In this document: positions 16,074 through 24,062 of the stretch, piece after piece
How the letters are laid out: each line of letters begins with the position of its first letter
How positions within the stretch are numbered: the stretch's first letter is position 1
NCBI RefSeq assembly: GCF_039534085.1
Contig: NZ_BAAAUT010000001.1
Location: forward strand, 124,001 to 188,000
DNA length: 64,000 bases
Reading direction: 5' to 3'
DNA from: Planomonospora_B alba
GTDB taxonomy: Bacteria > Actinomycetota > Actinomycetes > Streptosporangiales > Streptosporangiaceae
The notes under the pieces: model-generated
The model's input: only the letters and a program-made list of their open reading frames with translations
Databases searched by the model: none
Told to the model about the DNA's origin: nothing
Made by a program: the position numbers and the translations under genes

Positions 16074-17054
16074 TCAGGCCGGCCACTCCAGGGCGGCGGC
16101 CAGGCGCTTGAGCGGGCCGGTCAGGCCGTACCGGGCGCCGAGGTCCGCGAGGGCCTGCGGGTCGCGGGGCGCGGCGGGCAGGCGCAGGTCCGCCTCGGGG
16201 ACCGGCGCGTCCCGGGCCACCCGGACCACCGCGGGGGCGACGTCCAGGTAGTCGAGGGCGGCGGCCAGCCGGGCGCGCTGGGCCTTGGTGAGGGGCGCGG
16301 TGGGGGACCCGGTGGGGGGCGCGGTGGGGGGCGCGGCCGGGCCGTCGCCGGTCCCGGCGCCGGGACCGCCGTCGAGGGCGTCGAGCAGCGCGGCGAGCGA
16401 GCCGAACCGGGTGACCAGCGCCGCCGCGGTCTTGTCGCCGACGCCGGGCACGCCGGGCAGGCCGTCGCTGGGGTCGCCGCGCAGCACGGCGAAGTCGGCG
16501 TAGGCCCGGCCGGGGATGCCGTACCGCGCCGTGACGGCGGCCTCGTCGACCGGTTCGATGTTCTTGATCCCCCGCACCGTGTACAGGACGCGGACCGGGC
16601 GTGCGTCGTCCACCAGCTGGAACAGGTCACGGTCGCCGGTGACGACGTCCACCGGGCCGGCGGCGCGGGCCGCGAGCGTGCCGATGACGTCGTCGGCCTC
16701 GTAGCCCTCCGCGCCGAGCCGGGCGATGCCGGCCGCGTCGAGCACCCGGTCGATCACGGGAAGTTGCGGGACGAGCGCCTCGGGGGTCTCCTCGCCTCCG
16801 CCGGGGGCCAGCCGGTGGGCCTTGTAGGACGGGATGGCCGCCACCCGGAAGGCGGGCCGCCAGTCGGCGTCCATGCAGGCGGCCAGGGCGGCGGGGGAGT
16901 GCTCCCGCACCAGCGTGGCGATCATGTCGAGGAGGCCGCGGACCGCGTTGACGGGCATGCCGTCCGGGGCGGTGACCGACTCCGGGACCCCGTAGAAGGC
17001 GCGGTAGTACAGAGACGGCGTGTCGAGGAGCATCAGGCCGGGCATGGCCCCCAT
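16074..17054 (-). CDS. 5'-3' exonuclease (PolA N-terminal-like)
   Basis: 326 aa with start at ATG 17054 (a nearer ATG is at 17045). The PIN-like 5'-3' exonuclease domain begins LMLLDTPSLYYRAFYGVP, contains the acidic cluster GYEADDVIGTLA and VTGDRDLFQLV, and ends with the helix-hairpin-helix LPGVPGVGDKTAAALV. There is no polymerase domain, so it is a stand-alone flap endonuclease for RNA-primer or repair-flap removal. An insert of about 30 residues made of Pro/Thr/Gly repeats (PTAPPTGSPTAPLT) follows the HhH, unlike the compact family form. Confidence 0.88.
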   Translation of the reverse strand: MGAMPGLMLLDTPSLYYRAFYGVPESVTAPDGMPVNAVRGLLDMIATLVREHSPAALAACMDADWRPAFRVAAIPSYKAHRLAPGGGEETPEALVPQLPVIDRVLDAAGIARLGAEGYEADDVIGTLAARAAGPVDVVTGDRDLFQLVDDARPVRVLYTVRGIKNIEPVDEAAVTARYGIPGRAYADFAVLRGDPSDGLPGVPGVGDKTAAALVTRFGSLAALLDALDGGPGAGTGDGPAAPPTAPPTGSPTAPLTKAQRARLAAALDYLDVAPAVVRVARDAPVPEADLRLPAAPRDPQALADLGARYGLTGPLKRLAAALEWPA

Positions 17055-17221
17055 CCAACCATCTGCCCGGCCGGCCGTGGGCCCCGCGGGCGCCGGCCGG
17101 TGGGCGCCGCCGGGGCCCTCCGGCGGGTCCGCGTCCGATGGAGCGTTCCGCCGGGGCCCTCCGGCGGGCGCGGGCGTGCGGCCGGGGAGGTCCGGCCGTG
17201 GGCACGGACCGGCGCGGCCCG

Positions 17222-17227
17222 TAGATT
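17222..17227 (+). promoter_or_regulatory. -10 box of a leaderless promoter
   Basis: TAGATT followed by 7 nt and GTG 17235. Confidence 0.5.
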
Positions 17228-17234
17228 GGGCGCT

Positions 17235-18359
17235 GTGACAAAGGAGTCCTACGACCTTTCCGACCTGTACCCCGTCTCCCGCCTGGCCGCCGCCCAGGGG
17301 GCGACCGCCGCCGCCGGGCTGGACGCGCTGCTGCTCACCCCCGGCCCGGACCTGCGCTACGTGACCGGCTACCAGGCGCTGCCGCTGGAGCGGCTCACCT
17401 GCCTGGTGCTGCCCGCCGAGGGCGAGGCCTTCCTGATGGTGCCGCGCCTGGAGCTGCCCGCCGCCGAGCACTCCCCGGCCTCGCGGCTCGGCATCGAGTT
17501 CGTGCCCTGGGACGAGACCGACGACCCCTACGCGGCCGTCGCCGCCCGGCTGGGCCGGGTGTCCCGGGTCGGCCTGGCCGACCGCATGTGGGCGATGCAG
17601 TCGCTGCGCTTCCGCGACGCCCTGCCCGGAGCCGAGCAGGTGCTCGCCGGGAGCGTGCTGCGGGGCCTGCGCATGCGCAAGAACCCGGCCGAGGCGGCGG
17701 CGCTGCGCGAGGCCGGGGCCGCGATCGACGCGGTCCACGCGCAGGTGCCCGGCTTCCTGAAGCCGGGCCGGACCGAGCGCGAGGTGGGCCGGGACATCGC
17801 CGAGGCGATCATCGCGGCCGGGCACGAGACCGTCGACTTCGTCATCGTCGGCTCCGGGCCCAACGGCGCCAGCCCGCACCACGAGCTGTCCGACCGGGTC
17901 ATCCAGGCCGGCGAGCCGGTCGTGGTGGACATCGGGGGGCAGATGCCCAGCGGCTACTGCTCCGACTCCACCCGCGTCTACTCGGTGGGCCGGCCGCCGG
18001 AGGACTTCCTGCGCTACTACGACGTGCTGCAGCGCGCCCAGGAGGCCGCCTGCGCCGCCGTACGGCCCGGCGTGCGGTGCGAGGAGGTGGACGCCGCCGC
18101 CCGCGAGGTGATCGCCGCCGAGGGCTACGGCGAGTATTTCATCCACCGCACCGGCCACGGCATCGGCCTGGAGACCCACGAGGAGCCCTACATCGTCGCG
18201 GGCAACGCCGAGCCGCTCGCCCCGGGCTTCGCCTTCTCCGTCGAGCCGGGCATCTACCTGCCCGGCGCGCACGGCGCCCGGATCGAGGACATCGTGATCT
18301 GCACCCCGGACGGCGGGGTGCGGGTCAACCACAGCCCCCGCGAGCTGGCGATCGTGTAG
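17235..18359 (+). CDS. M24 family metallopeptidase (Xaa-Pro aminopeptidase-like)
   Basis: 374 aa from GTG 17235 (leaderless -10 upstream). An N-terminal creatinase-type domain (residues 15-145, GLDALLLTPGPDLRYVTGYQ) precedes the pita-bread catalytic fold. Metal ligands can be read: Asp in VVDIGG, Asp in YCSDSTR, His in RTGHGIGLETHE, Glu in SVEPGIYL and Glu in ARIEDIV. All five are present, so it should be an active dimetal aminopeptidase cleaving Xaa-Pro bonds; prolidase (dipeptide) activity cannot be excluded. No signal peptide, so cytoplasmic. Confidence 0.92.
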   Translation: MTKESYDLSDLYPVSRLAAAQGATAAAGLDALLLTPGPDLRYVTGYQALPLERLTCLVLPAEGEAFLMVPRLELPAAEHSPASRLGIEFVPWDETDDPYAAVAARLGRVSRVGLADRMWAMQSLRFRDALPGAEQVLAGSVLRGLRMRKNPAEAAALREAGAAIDAVHAQVPGFLKPGRTEREVGRDIAEAIIAAGHETVDFVIVGSGPNGASPHHELSDRVIQAGEPVVVDIGGQMPSGYCSDSTRVYSVGRPPEDFLRYYDVLQRAQEAACAAVRPGVRCEEVDAAAREVIAAEGYGEYFIHRTGHGIGLETHEEPYIVAGNAEPLAPGFAFSVEPGIYLPGAHGARIEDIVICTPDGGVRVNHSPRELAIV

Positions 18360-18632
18360 GCGGCCGGCGCGGGGCCGCCGTCCGTGCCCGGCGCGGGGCC
18401 GCCGCAGGCCCGGGTCCGGGCACGGTTCGGGCAGGGTCCGGGCCCGGCCCGGCCCGTGCCCGGTCAGGGGCCGGACCGCGGCGGCGGGCCTCGCGCGCCT
18501 CCGGCTCCCGCCCGGTCCCCGCCCGGCCGCGCCTCGGGAGGGAGCGCGCCGTGGCGGATGCCACAATCGGGGTGGCCGGTCACCCCGGCCTCCTCTTTGC
18601 CGTTTCACGCCCACGATCTGGAGTGTGTGGAG
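18360..18632. other. GC-rich intergenic region with short direct repeats
   Basis: 273 bp between the M24 peptidase and the acyl-CoA dehydrogenase. A 16-bp unit CGGCGCGGGGCCGCCG occurs at 18364-18379 and again at 18389-18404. No gene or clear promoter was recognised. Confidence 0.4.
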
Positions 18633-19778
18633 ATGCCCGTCGAGCGCGCCCTTCCCAGCCCCGAGGCCCGCGACCTGCTGGACCTCGTCCGCGACCTGAC
18701 CGGCAAGGAGGTCGCGCCCCGGGCCGCGGCCGACGAGTCCGCCGGGCGCTTCCCCCGCGAGGTGTTCACCACCCTCGGCCGCGCGGGGCTGCTCGGCCTG
18801 CCCTATCCGGAGGAGTACGGCGGGGCGGCGCAGCCGTACGAGGTGTACCTCCAGGTGATCGAGGAGCTGGCCGCGGGCTGGCTGGCGGTCGGGCTGGGCC
18901 TGTCGGTGCACACGCTCTCGTGCTTCCCGGTCGCCGCCTACGGCACCGCGGAGCAGCGGGAGCGGCTGCTGCCGGACATGCTCGGCGGCGAGCTGCTGGG
19001 CGCCTACTGCCTGTCGGAGCCGCACTCCGGCTCGGACGCCGCGGCCCTGACGACCAGGGCGGTGGCCGACGGCGGCGGCTACGCCGTGGACGGGGTGAAG
19101 GCCTGGATCACCCACGGCGGGGCCGCGGACTTCTACACCCTCATGGCCCGCACGTCCGACGACGGGGCCCGGGGCATCTCCTGCTTCCACGTGCCCGCCT
19201 CCACGCCCGGCCTGTCGTTCGGCGCGCCGGAGAAGAAGATGGGCATGCGCTCCTCGCCGACCGCGCAGGTCCGCTTCGACGGCGCCCGGCTCGCGCCGGA
19301 GGCGCTGGTCGGCGCCGAGGGGGAGGGCTTCCGCATCGCCATGGCCGCGCTGGACGGCGGCCGGCTCGGCATCGCCGCCTGCGCCGTCGGCGTGGCGCAG
19401 GCGGCCTTCGACGCCGCGAGCTCCTACGCCAGGGAGCGCCGCCAGTTCGGCGCGCGCATCGTCGACTTCCAGGGACTGTCCTTCATACTGGCCGACATGG
19501 CCACCCAGATCGCCGCGGCCCGCGCCCTCTACCTCGACGCGGCCCGGGCGCGCGACGCCGGCCGGCCGTACGGCACGCAGGCGGCGATGGCCAAGCTGTT
19601 CGCCACCGACGTGTGCATGAAGGTCACCATCGACGCGGTGCAGGTCCTCGGCGGCTACGGCTACGTGGAGGACTTCCCGGTCGAGCGGTACATGCGCGAG
19701 GCCAAGGTCCTGCAGATCGTCGAGGGCACCAACCAGGTCCAGCGCCTGGTGATCGGCCGCGCGGTCGCCCGGGGGTGA
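18633..19778 (+). CDS. Acyl-CoA dehydrogenase
   Basis: 381 aa from ATG 18633 (GTGGAG just upstream). All three acyl-CoA dehydrogenase domains are present: N-terminal helices, the middle beta domain with the FAD signature YCLSEPHSGSDAAAL, and the C-terminal bundle with VLGGYGYVEDFPVERYMREA. The catalytic base is Glu364 in QIVEGTNQVQR. It oxidises an acyl-CoA to the enoyl-CoA; chain length or branching preference cannot be told. It is followed by an Lrp/AsnC regulator gene, which may control it, though no other beta-oxidation gene is adjacent. Confidence 0.93.
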   Translation: MPVERALPSPEARDLLDLVRDLTGKEVAPRAAADESAGRFPREVFTTLGRAGLLGLPYPEEYGGAAQPYEVYLQVIEELAAGWLAVGLGLSVHTLSCFPVAAYGTAEQRERLLPDMLGGELLGAYCLSEPHSGSDAAALTTRAVADGGGYAVDGVKAWITHGGAADFYTLMARTSDDGARGISCFHVPASTPGLSFGAPEKKMGMRSSPTAQVRFDGARLAPEALVGAEGEGFRIAMAALDGGRLGIAACAVGVAQAAFDAASSYARERRQFGARIVDFQGLSFILADMATQIAAARALYLDAARARDAGRPYGTQAAMAKLFATDVCMKVTIDAVQVLGGYGYVEDFPVERYMREAKVLQIVEGTNQVQRLVIGRAVARG

Positions 19779-19863
19779 GGGGCCGCCCCGGATCCCGGGG
19801 TGCGGCCGGGGCGTCGGGCCGGGGCGCACGCCGCCCGCGTGTCCCACATGATGGACGGTGCGT

Positions 19864-19896
19864 CCGGATCGTGACCAGAGGTTGGTCACGATCCGG
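19864..19896. promoter_or_regulatory. Perfect 14-bp dyad upstream of the Lrp/AsnC gene
   Basis: CCGGATCGTGACCA (19864-19877), 5-nt spacer, TGGTCACGATCCGG (19883-19896). It ends 12 bp before the TACCTT box of the Lrp gene and 86 bp after the acyl-CoA dehydrogenase stop. Most likely an autoregulatory operator; a terminator for the upstream gene is the alternative. Confidence 0.6.
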
Positions 19897-19908
19897 GTGG
19901 GATCGCGC

Positions 19909-19914
19909 TACCTT
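19909..19914 (+). promoter_or_regulatory. -10 box of a leaderless promoter
   Basis: TACCTT, 6 nt before GTG 19921. Confidence 0.45.
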
Positions 19915-19920
19915 GGGCGG

Positions 19921-20391
19921 GTGGAGGAGATCGACCGCCGGATCGTGACGTTGCTGGCCGGGGACGGCCGGATGAGCTTCACCGACCTCGCCCGCGAGAC
20001 GGGCCTGTCGGTGTCGGCGGTGCACCAGCGGGTGCGTCGGCTGGAGAAGCGCGGGGTGCTGCGCGGCTACACGGCGCTGCTGGACCACGACGCGATCGGC
20101 CTGCCGCTGACCGCCTTCGTCTCCATCAAGCCGATCGACCCGGCCGCCGCCGACGACGCCCCCGACCGGCTGGCGCACCTGAGCGCCATCGAGGCCTGCC
20201 ACAGCGTCGCGGGCGACGAGAGCTACATCCTCAAGGTGCGGGTGGCCTCCCCCCTCGCGCTGGAGGAGCTGCTCAACCAGATCCGCACCGCGGCCAACGT
20301 CTCCACCCGGACCACCGTCGTGCTCAGCACGCCGTACGAGCACCGCGCCCCCGACCTGACCGGCGGGCCCGCCGGGGAGCCCGCCCCCTGA
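19921..20391 (+). CDS. Lrp/AsnC family transcriptional regulator
   Basis: 156 aa from GTG 19921. N-terminal HTH (residues 3-55, RRIVTLLAGDGRMSFTDLAR, then SVSAVHQRVRRLEKRGVLRG) and a C-terminal RAM/AsnC ligand-binding barrel (CHSVAGDESYILKVRV). Family members sense amino acids or related small molecules and often regulate themselves; a perfect dyad just upstream supports autoregulation. A short Pro/Gly tail ends the protein. The adjacent acyl-CoA dehydrogenase could be a target, for example in branched-chain amino-acid breakdown, which is inference. Confidence 0.92.
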   Translation: MEEIDRRIVTLLAGDGRMSFTDLARETGLSVSAVHQRVRRLEKRGVLRGYTALLDHDAIGLPLTAFVSIKPIDPAAADDAPDRLAHLSAIEACHSVAGDESYILKVRVASPLALEELLNQIRTAANVSTRTTVVLSTPYEHRAPDLTGGPAGEPAP

Positions 20392-20526
20392 CGCCTGTCC
20401 GTGGGTCCCGGCGGGCAGCCCGCCCCGGCCGCCGGGCGATCGGGGGCGGTCCCCGCCGGCCCGGCCGCCGGGGCGGCGCTCAGCGCGGGACCGCCCGGTC
20501 CGGCGTCCAGGTCCCGGCGGGCCGTC

Positions 20527-20832
20527 TCAGCGCTTGACGGGGATCCGGCCGGTGCCCCCGCACGCCCGGCAGGGCACCGCCAGCGCGGTGACGACGGTGC
20601 CGCCCCCGCCGGTCCTGCTCTCCCTGCGCTCGTCGAGGCCGCCCGCGCCGCCGCACCGGATGCACGCCCGCGTCCTGCCCGCCTGCCGTACCGGCCGGGT
20701 GCGGGCCGCGGCGGCGAGGTCCGCGAACGAGGCCCTGACCCCGGCGGCCTGCTCCTCGGTCAGGAACGGGAGCACCACCTTGCCGCCGCCGGCCGTGGGG
20801 ATCCCCAGGACGTGACTGCCTCGCTCGGACAC
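20527..20832 (-). CDS. Small DnaJ-type zinc-finger protein
   Basis: 101 aa from GTG 20832. Two CxxCxGxG-type repeats, CIRCGGAGG (about residues 57-65) and CRACGGTGRIP (about 88-98), could bind one zinc ion as in the DnaJ central domain, but there is no J-domain. The first half (HVLGIPTAGGGKVVLPFLTE) is not recognised. Its promoter region lies in the 88-bp gap after the sugar kinase gene; whether it belongs to the glycoside operon is unclear. Possibly a protein-folding or nucleic-acid accessory factor. Confidence 0.65.
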   Translation of the reverse strand: MSERGSHVLGIPTAGGGKVVLPFLTEEQAAGVRASFADLAAAARTRPVRQAGRTRACIRCGGAGGLDERRESRTGGGGTVVTALAVPCRACGGTGRIPVKR

Positions 20833-20920
20833 GGTCCGCCTCTCTTCCTGTCGTCTTCCGTCGTCGGACGCGTCCTACGGTAGGGCCCGCCCCGCACGGG
20901 CGGCGACGGCGGCCCCGGGT

Positions 20921-21892
20921 TCAGGCCCGGGCGCGGAAGTGCCCGCGGAGCCGGGCCCCGGCCCGCCCGCCCGCGCCGAGGGCGTCCAGGCCGAGCAGGG
21001 CGGCCCCCGCGACGGGCGGGAGCTCGGCGACGACCAGCTCGGCCTCCGGCGCCTGCTCGGCGAAGCGCCGCCGGATCATGCCGTCCAGCACCGGGTCGCG
21101 GGCGGTCAGGACGCCGCCGCCCAGCACCACCTCCACGGGGGCGCCGAGCATGCCGAGGCGGCGCAGGGCGACCACCGCGAGCACGGCGACCTCGTCGGCC
21201 ATGCGCGCCAGGACGGAGCGCGCCACCGCGTCGCCCGCGCCGGCGACCGCCATCAGCACGGGGACCAGCTCGTGCAGCCGGGCGTGCGGCAGGTCGCCGA
21301 AGTGGAGGGCGAGGGTGACCTCCTCGACGGTGCGGGTGCCGAAGTGCCCGCACACGGCGCGCGCCAGCGCGGTGGCGGGGCCGCGCCCGTCCTCGGCGCG
21401 CACCGCGTGCCAGAGCGCCTCCTCGCCGAGGACGAGGCCGCCGCCCCAGTCGCCGCTGATCCGGCCGAGCGCGGGGAAGCGGGCGACCTCGCCGGTGGGG
21501 GAGACGCCGACCGCGTTGACGCCCGCCCCGCAGACCACGGCCACGCCCGACGGTCCGGAGGCCCCGGCCCGCAGCAGGGCGAAGGTGTCGTTGCCGACCT
21601 CCGCGTCCTTGCCGTACCCGCGGGCCAGCACCGCCTCGCGCAGGGCCTCCTCCTCCACCGGCAGGTCCGCGCCTGCGACGTAGGCGGCGACGTGGTCGGC
21701 GAACGGCGGCGCGGCGTCCGCGCCGAGCGCCCGCCGCACCGCGTCGTGCAGCACGTCGAGCGCGGCGCCCACGCCGTCGCTCTGCGGCCGGAAACCCGCG
21801 CCGCGGCCGGTGGCCAGGACGGTGCCGTCCTCGGCGACCAGCGCGACGTCGGTCTTGCTGTTGCCGCCGTCGACGGCCAGGACGGTCCTCAC
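20921..21892 (-). CDS. BadF/BadG-type sugar kinase (N-acetylglucosamine kinase-like)
   Basis: 323 aa, GTG 21892. ASKHA ATPase fold: phosphate-1 loop LAVDGGNSKTDVAL at the N-terminus, phosphate-2/GNDT region EVGNDTFALLRA, catalytic segment VVCGAGVNAVG and adenosine motif EVVLGGGV. Members phosphorylate amino sugars or hexoses with ATP. The start overlaps the stop of the upstream family-4 glycosidase (GTGA), so the two proteins are coupled. In context it may phosphorylate the sugar imported by the ABC transporter, making the 6-phospho form that the glycosidase family usually requires; that order of steps is inference. Confidence 0.87.
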   Translation of the reverse strand: MRTVLAVDGGNSKTDVALVAEDGTVLATGRGAGFRPQSDGVGAALDVLHDAVRRALGADAAPPFADHVAAYVAGADLPVEEEALREAVLARGYGKDAEVGNDTFALLRAGASGPSGVAVVCGAGVNAVGVSPTGEVARFPALGRISGDWGGGLVLGEEALWHAVRAEDGRGPATALARAVCGHFGTRTVEEVTLALHFGDLPHARLHELVPVLMAVAGAGDAVARSVLARMADEVAVLAVVALRRLGMLGAPVEVVLGGGVLTARDPVLDGMIRRRFAEQAPEAELVVAELPPVAGAALLGLDALGAGGRAGARLRGHFRARA

Positions 21893-23151
21893 GCGCCGGC
21901 CGCCCACGGCAGGTGCCGCCGGTTGGCCTCGACCAGGCGCCGGGCCAGGTCGCCGGCGAGGGACGCCTGGCCGACGAGCGGGTGGGCGAGCAGGGCGTCG
22001 GCGACGCGCTCCTCGCCGCCGTGCAGCGCCGCCTCCAGGGCGAGCGTCTCGTAGGCGGTCACGTGGGCGATGAGGCCCGCGTAGAGCGGCTCCACCGGCT
22101 CGACCGGCAGGGCCCGCGGCCCGGCGGAGGTGATCGCCGCCGGGACCTCGACGACCGCCTCGTCGGGCAGGAACGGCAGGGCGCCGTCGTTGCGCAGGTT
22201 GACCACCTGGGTGTCGCCGCGGTCGCCGAGCAGCGAGGCGATCAGCGCCACGGCGGCCTCGGAGTAGAAGGCGCCGCCGCGCTTGCCCAGCAGCTCGGGC
22301 TTGGCGTCCACCGACGGGTCGGCGTACATCTCCAGCAGCCGGGACTCCATCTCGGCGACCTCGGCCGCGCGCGACGGCTTGGCCCGCTGCTCGGCCACGA
22401 CGCGGTCGTGCTCGTAGTAGTAGCGCAGGTAGTAGGAGGGGACCGCGCCGAGGCGGCGCAGGAGCGCGACGTCCAGGCCGACGCTGTCGGCGATCTCCTC
22501 CCCGTGCCCGTCCAGCAGCTCGGGGAGGACCTCCGCGCCGTCGAGGCGGACCGAGCGCACCCAGGTCAGGTGGTTCAGCCCGACGTGGCCCAGCGAGACG
22601 CGCCCGGGCGCGACGCCGAGGGCGGCGGCGAAGCGGCGCTGCAGGCCGATCGCCACGTTGCACAGGCCGATGGCGCGGTGCCCGGCCGACAGCAGCGCCC
22701 GGGTGACGATGCCGACCGGGTTGGTGAAGTCGACGATCCACGCGCCGGGCGCGTGCCGCCGCACCTGCTCGGCGATGTCCAGCACCACCGGGACGGTGCG
22801 CAGCGCCTTGGCCAGGCCGCCCGCGCCGGTCGTCTCCTGGCCCACGCAGCCGCACTCCAGGGGGAGCGTCTCGTCGACGTCGCGCGCGGCCTGGCCGCCG
22901 ACGCGCAGCTGCAGCAGCACGGCCTGCGCCCCGGCCACCCCCTCGGCGACCGAGGCGGTCGCGGTGACCCCGGCCGGGTGCCCGGCGCGGGCCAGCATCC
23001 GGCGGGCCATGCCCGCGACCGGGCCGAGCCGCGCGGGATCCGGGTCGACCAGGGCGAGCTCGGTGAGGGGGAGCTCGTCCCGGAGCCGTGCGAACCCGTC
23101 GACCAGTTCCGGAGTGTACGTCGAACCGCCCCCGACAACGGCCAGCTTCAA
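21889..23151 (-). CDS. Family 4 glycoside hydrolase (6-phospho-beta-glucosidase type)
   Basis: 420 aa, starting at TTG 23151, which overlaps the stop of the upstream permease (TTGA) and is preceded by GGGAGTCAAAGG. The N-terminal Rossmann loop is VVGGGSTYTPELVDG. The family signature GQETTGAGGLAKALRTVPVV, the FTNPVGIVTRAL segment and the metal-site GLNHLTWV are all present. GH4 enzymes cleave by an NAD+- and Mn2+-dependent oxidation-elimination, usually on 6-phospho-glycosides. It sits between an ABC importer and a sugar kinase rather than a PTS. Confidence 0.9.
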   Translation of the reverse strand: MKLAVVGGGSTYTPELVDGFARLRDELPLTELALVDPDPARLGPVAGMARRMLARAGHPAGVTATASVAEGVAGAQAVLLQLRVGGQAARDVDETLPLECGCVGQETTGAGGLAKALRTVPVVLDIAEQVRRHAPGAWIVDFTNPVGIVTRALLSAGHRAIGLCNVAIGLQRRFAAALGVAPGRVSLGHVGLNHLTWVRSVRLDGAEVLPELLDGHGEEIADSVGLDVALLRRLGAVPSYYLRYYYEHDRVVAEQRAKPSRAAEVAEMESRLLEMYADPSVDAKPELLGKRGGAFYSEAAVALIASLLGDRGDTQVVNLRNDGALPFLPDEAVVEVPAAITSAGPRALPVEPVEPLYAGLIAHVTAYETLALEAALHGGEERVADALLAHPLVGQASLAGDLARRLVEANRRHLPWAAGA

Positions 23152-24062
23152 CCTTTGACTCCCGTCAGAGTGACGCCCTCGATGAAGACCTTCTGGGCGA
23201 GGAAGAACACGATTATCACAGGTGCCATGACGAGCAACGTGGCCGCCATGGTGAGGTTCCACTGCACGCTGTGCAGGGCCTTGAAGGACGCCAGCCCGAT
23301 GGACAGCGTCCAGTTCTCCACCTCGGTGGAGGCGTACAGCAGCGGCCCGTAGTAGTCGTTCCAGCAGTAGAAGAACTGGAACAGCGCCACCGCGGCGATC
23401 GCGGGCCGGGCCATGGGCAGGATGATCCGCAGCAGCGTGGCCAGGTCCGAGCAGCCGTCGACCCGCGCCGCCTCGGTGTACTCCCGGGGGATCGTCAGCA
23501 GGAACTGGCGGAGCAGGAAGATCGAGAAGGCGTCGCCGAGCAGCATGGGCAGGACCAGCGGCCAGAGCGTGCCGGTCAGGTCGGCGCGGGCCCAGACCAG
23601 GTAGACCGGTACGGCGACCACCTGCGGCGGCAGCATCATCGTCGTGATGACCGCCAGGAAGGCGGTCCGGCGCCCAGGGAAGCGGAAACGGGCCAGCGCG
23701 TAGGCCACCGGCACCGACGACAGCAGCATGAACGCGGTGCCCAGGCCCGCGTACAGCATGGTGTTGCCGATCCACCGCAGCAGGTCGGAGCGGGCGAACA
23801 CCTCGGCGAAGTTGCCCCAGTTCCACGAGCGCGGCCACAGGTCGCTGGTCAGCGCCTGCTGGTCGGTCATGAGCGCGGTGAGCGCGATGAAGACCAGCGG
23901 GGCGAGGAACATGACCGCGATCGCCAGGGCCAGGGCGTGGGTGGCGACCCAGTACAGGGCCCGCCGCCCGCGCACGCCCCGGGGGCCCGGGCGGCGGACC
24001 GGGGCCGCCGGGGTGCCGGGCGCGGCGGGGGCGCCCTGTCCGGCGGTGAGGGCGGTGCTCAT
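23148..24062 (-). CDS. ABC sugar transporter permease (MalG type)
   Basis: 304 aa with about six membrane helices. The cytoplasmic EAA loop is EAARVDGCSDLATLLRIILP, which docks the ATPase. The N-terminal 30 residues are Pro/Ala-rich and disordered. The ATG at 24062 overlaps the stop of the partner permease (ATGA). The operon has no ATPase gene, so a shared MsiK-like ATPase encoded elsewhere must energise the transporter, as is usual for actinomycete sugar importers. Confidence 0.93.
   Translation of the reverse strand: MSTALTAGQGAPAAPGTPAAPVRRPGPRGVRGRRALYWVATHALALAIAVMFLAPLVFIALTALMTDQQALTSDLWPRSWNWGNFAEVFARSDLLRWIGNTMLYAGLGTAFMLLSSVPVAYALARFRFPGRRTAFLAVITTMMLPPQVVAVPVYLVWARADLTGTLWPLVLPMLLGDAFSIFLLRQFLLTIPREYTEAARVDGCSDLATLLRIILPMARPAIAAVALFQFFYCWNDYYGPLLYASTEVENWTLSIGLASFKALHSVQWNLTMAATLLVMAPVIIVFFLAQKVFIEGVTLTGVKG

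Noticed and set aside
16074..19889. 1271-codon open frame on the minus strand across four genes
   Set aside because: Only the last 326 codons are a true gene (the exonuclease). The rest is antisense to the M24 peptidase and acyl-CoA dehydrogenase.
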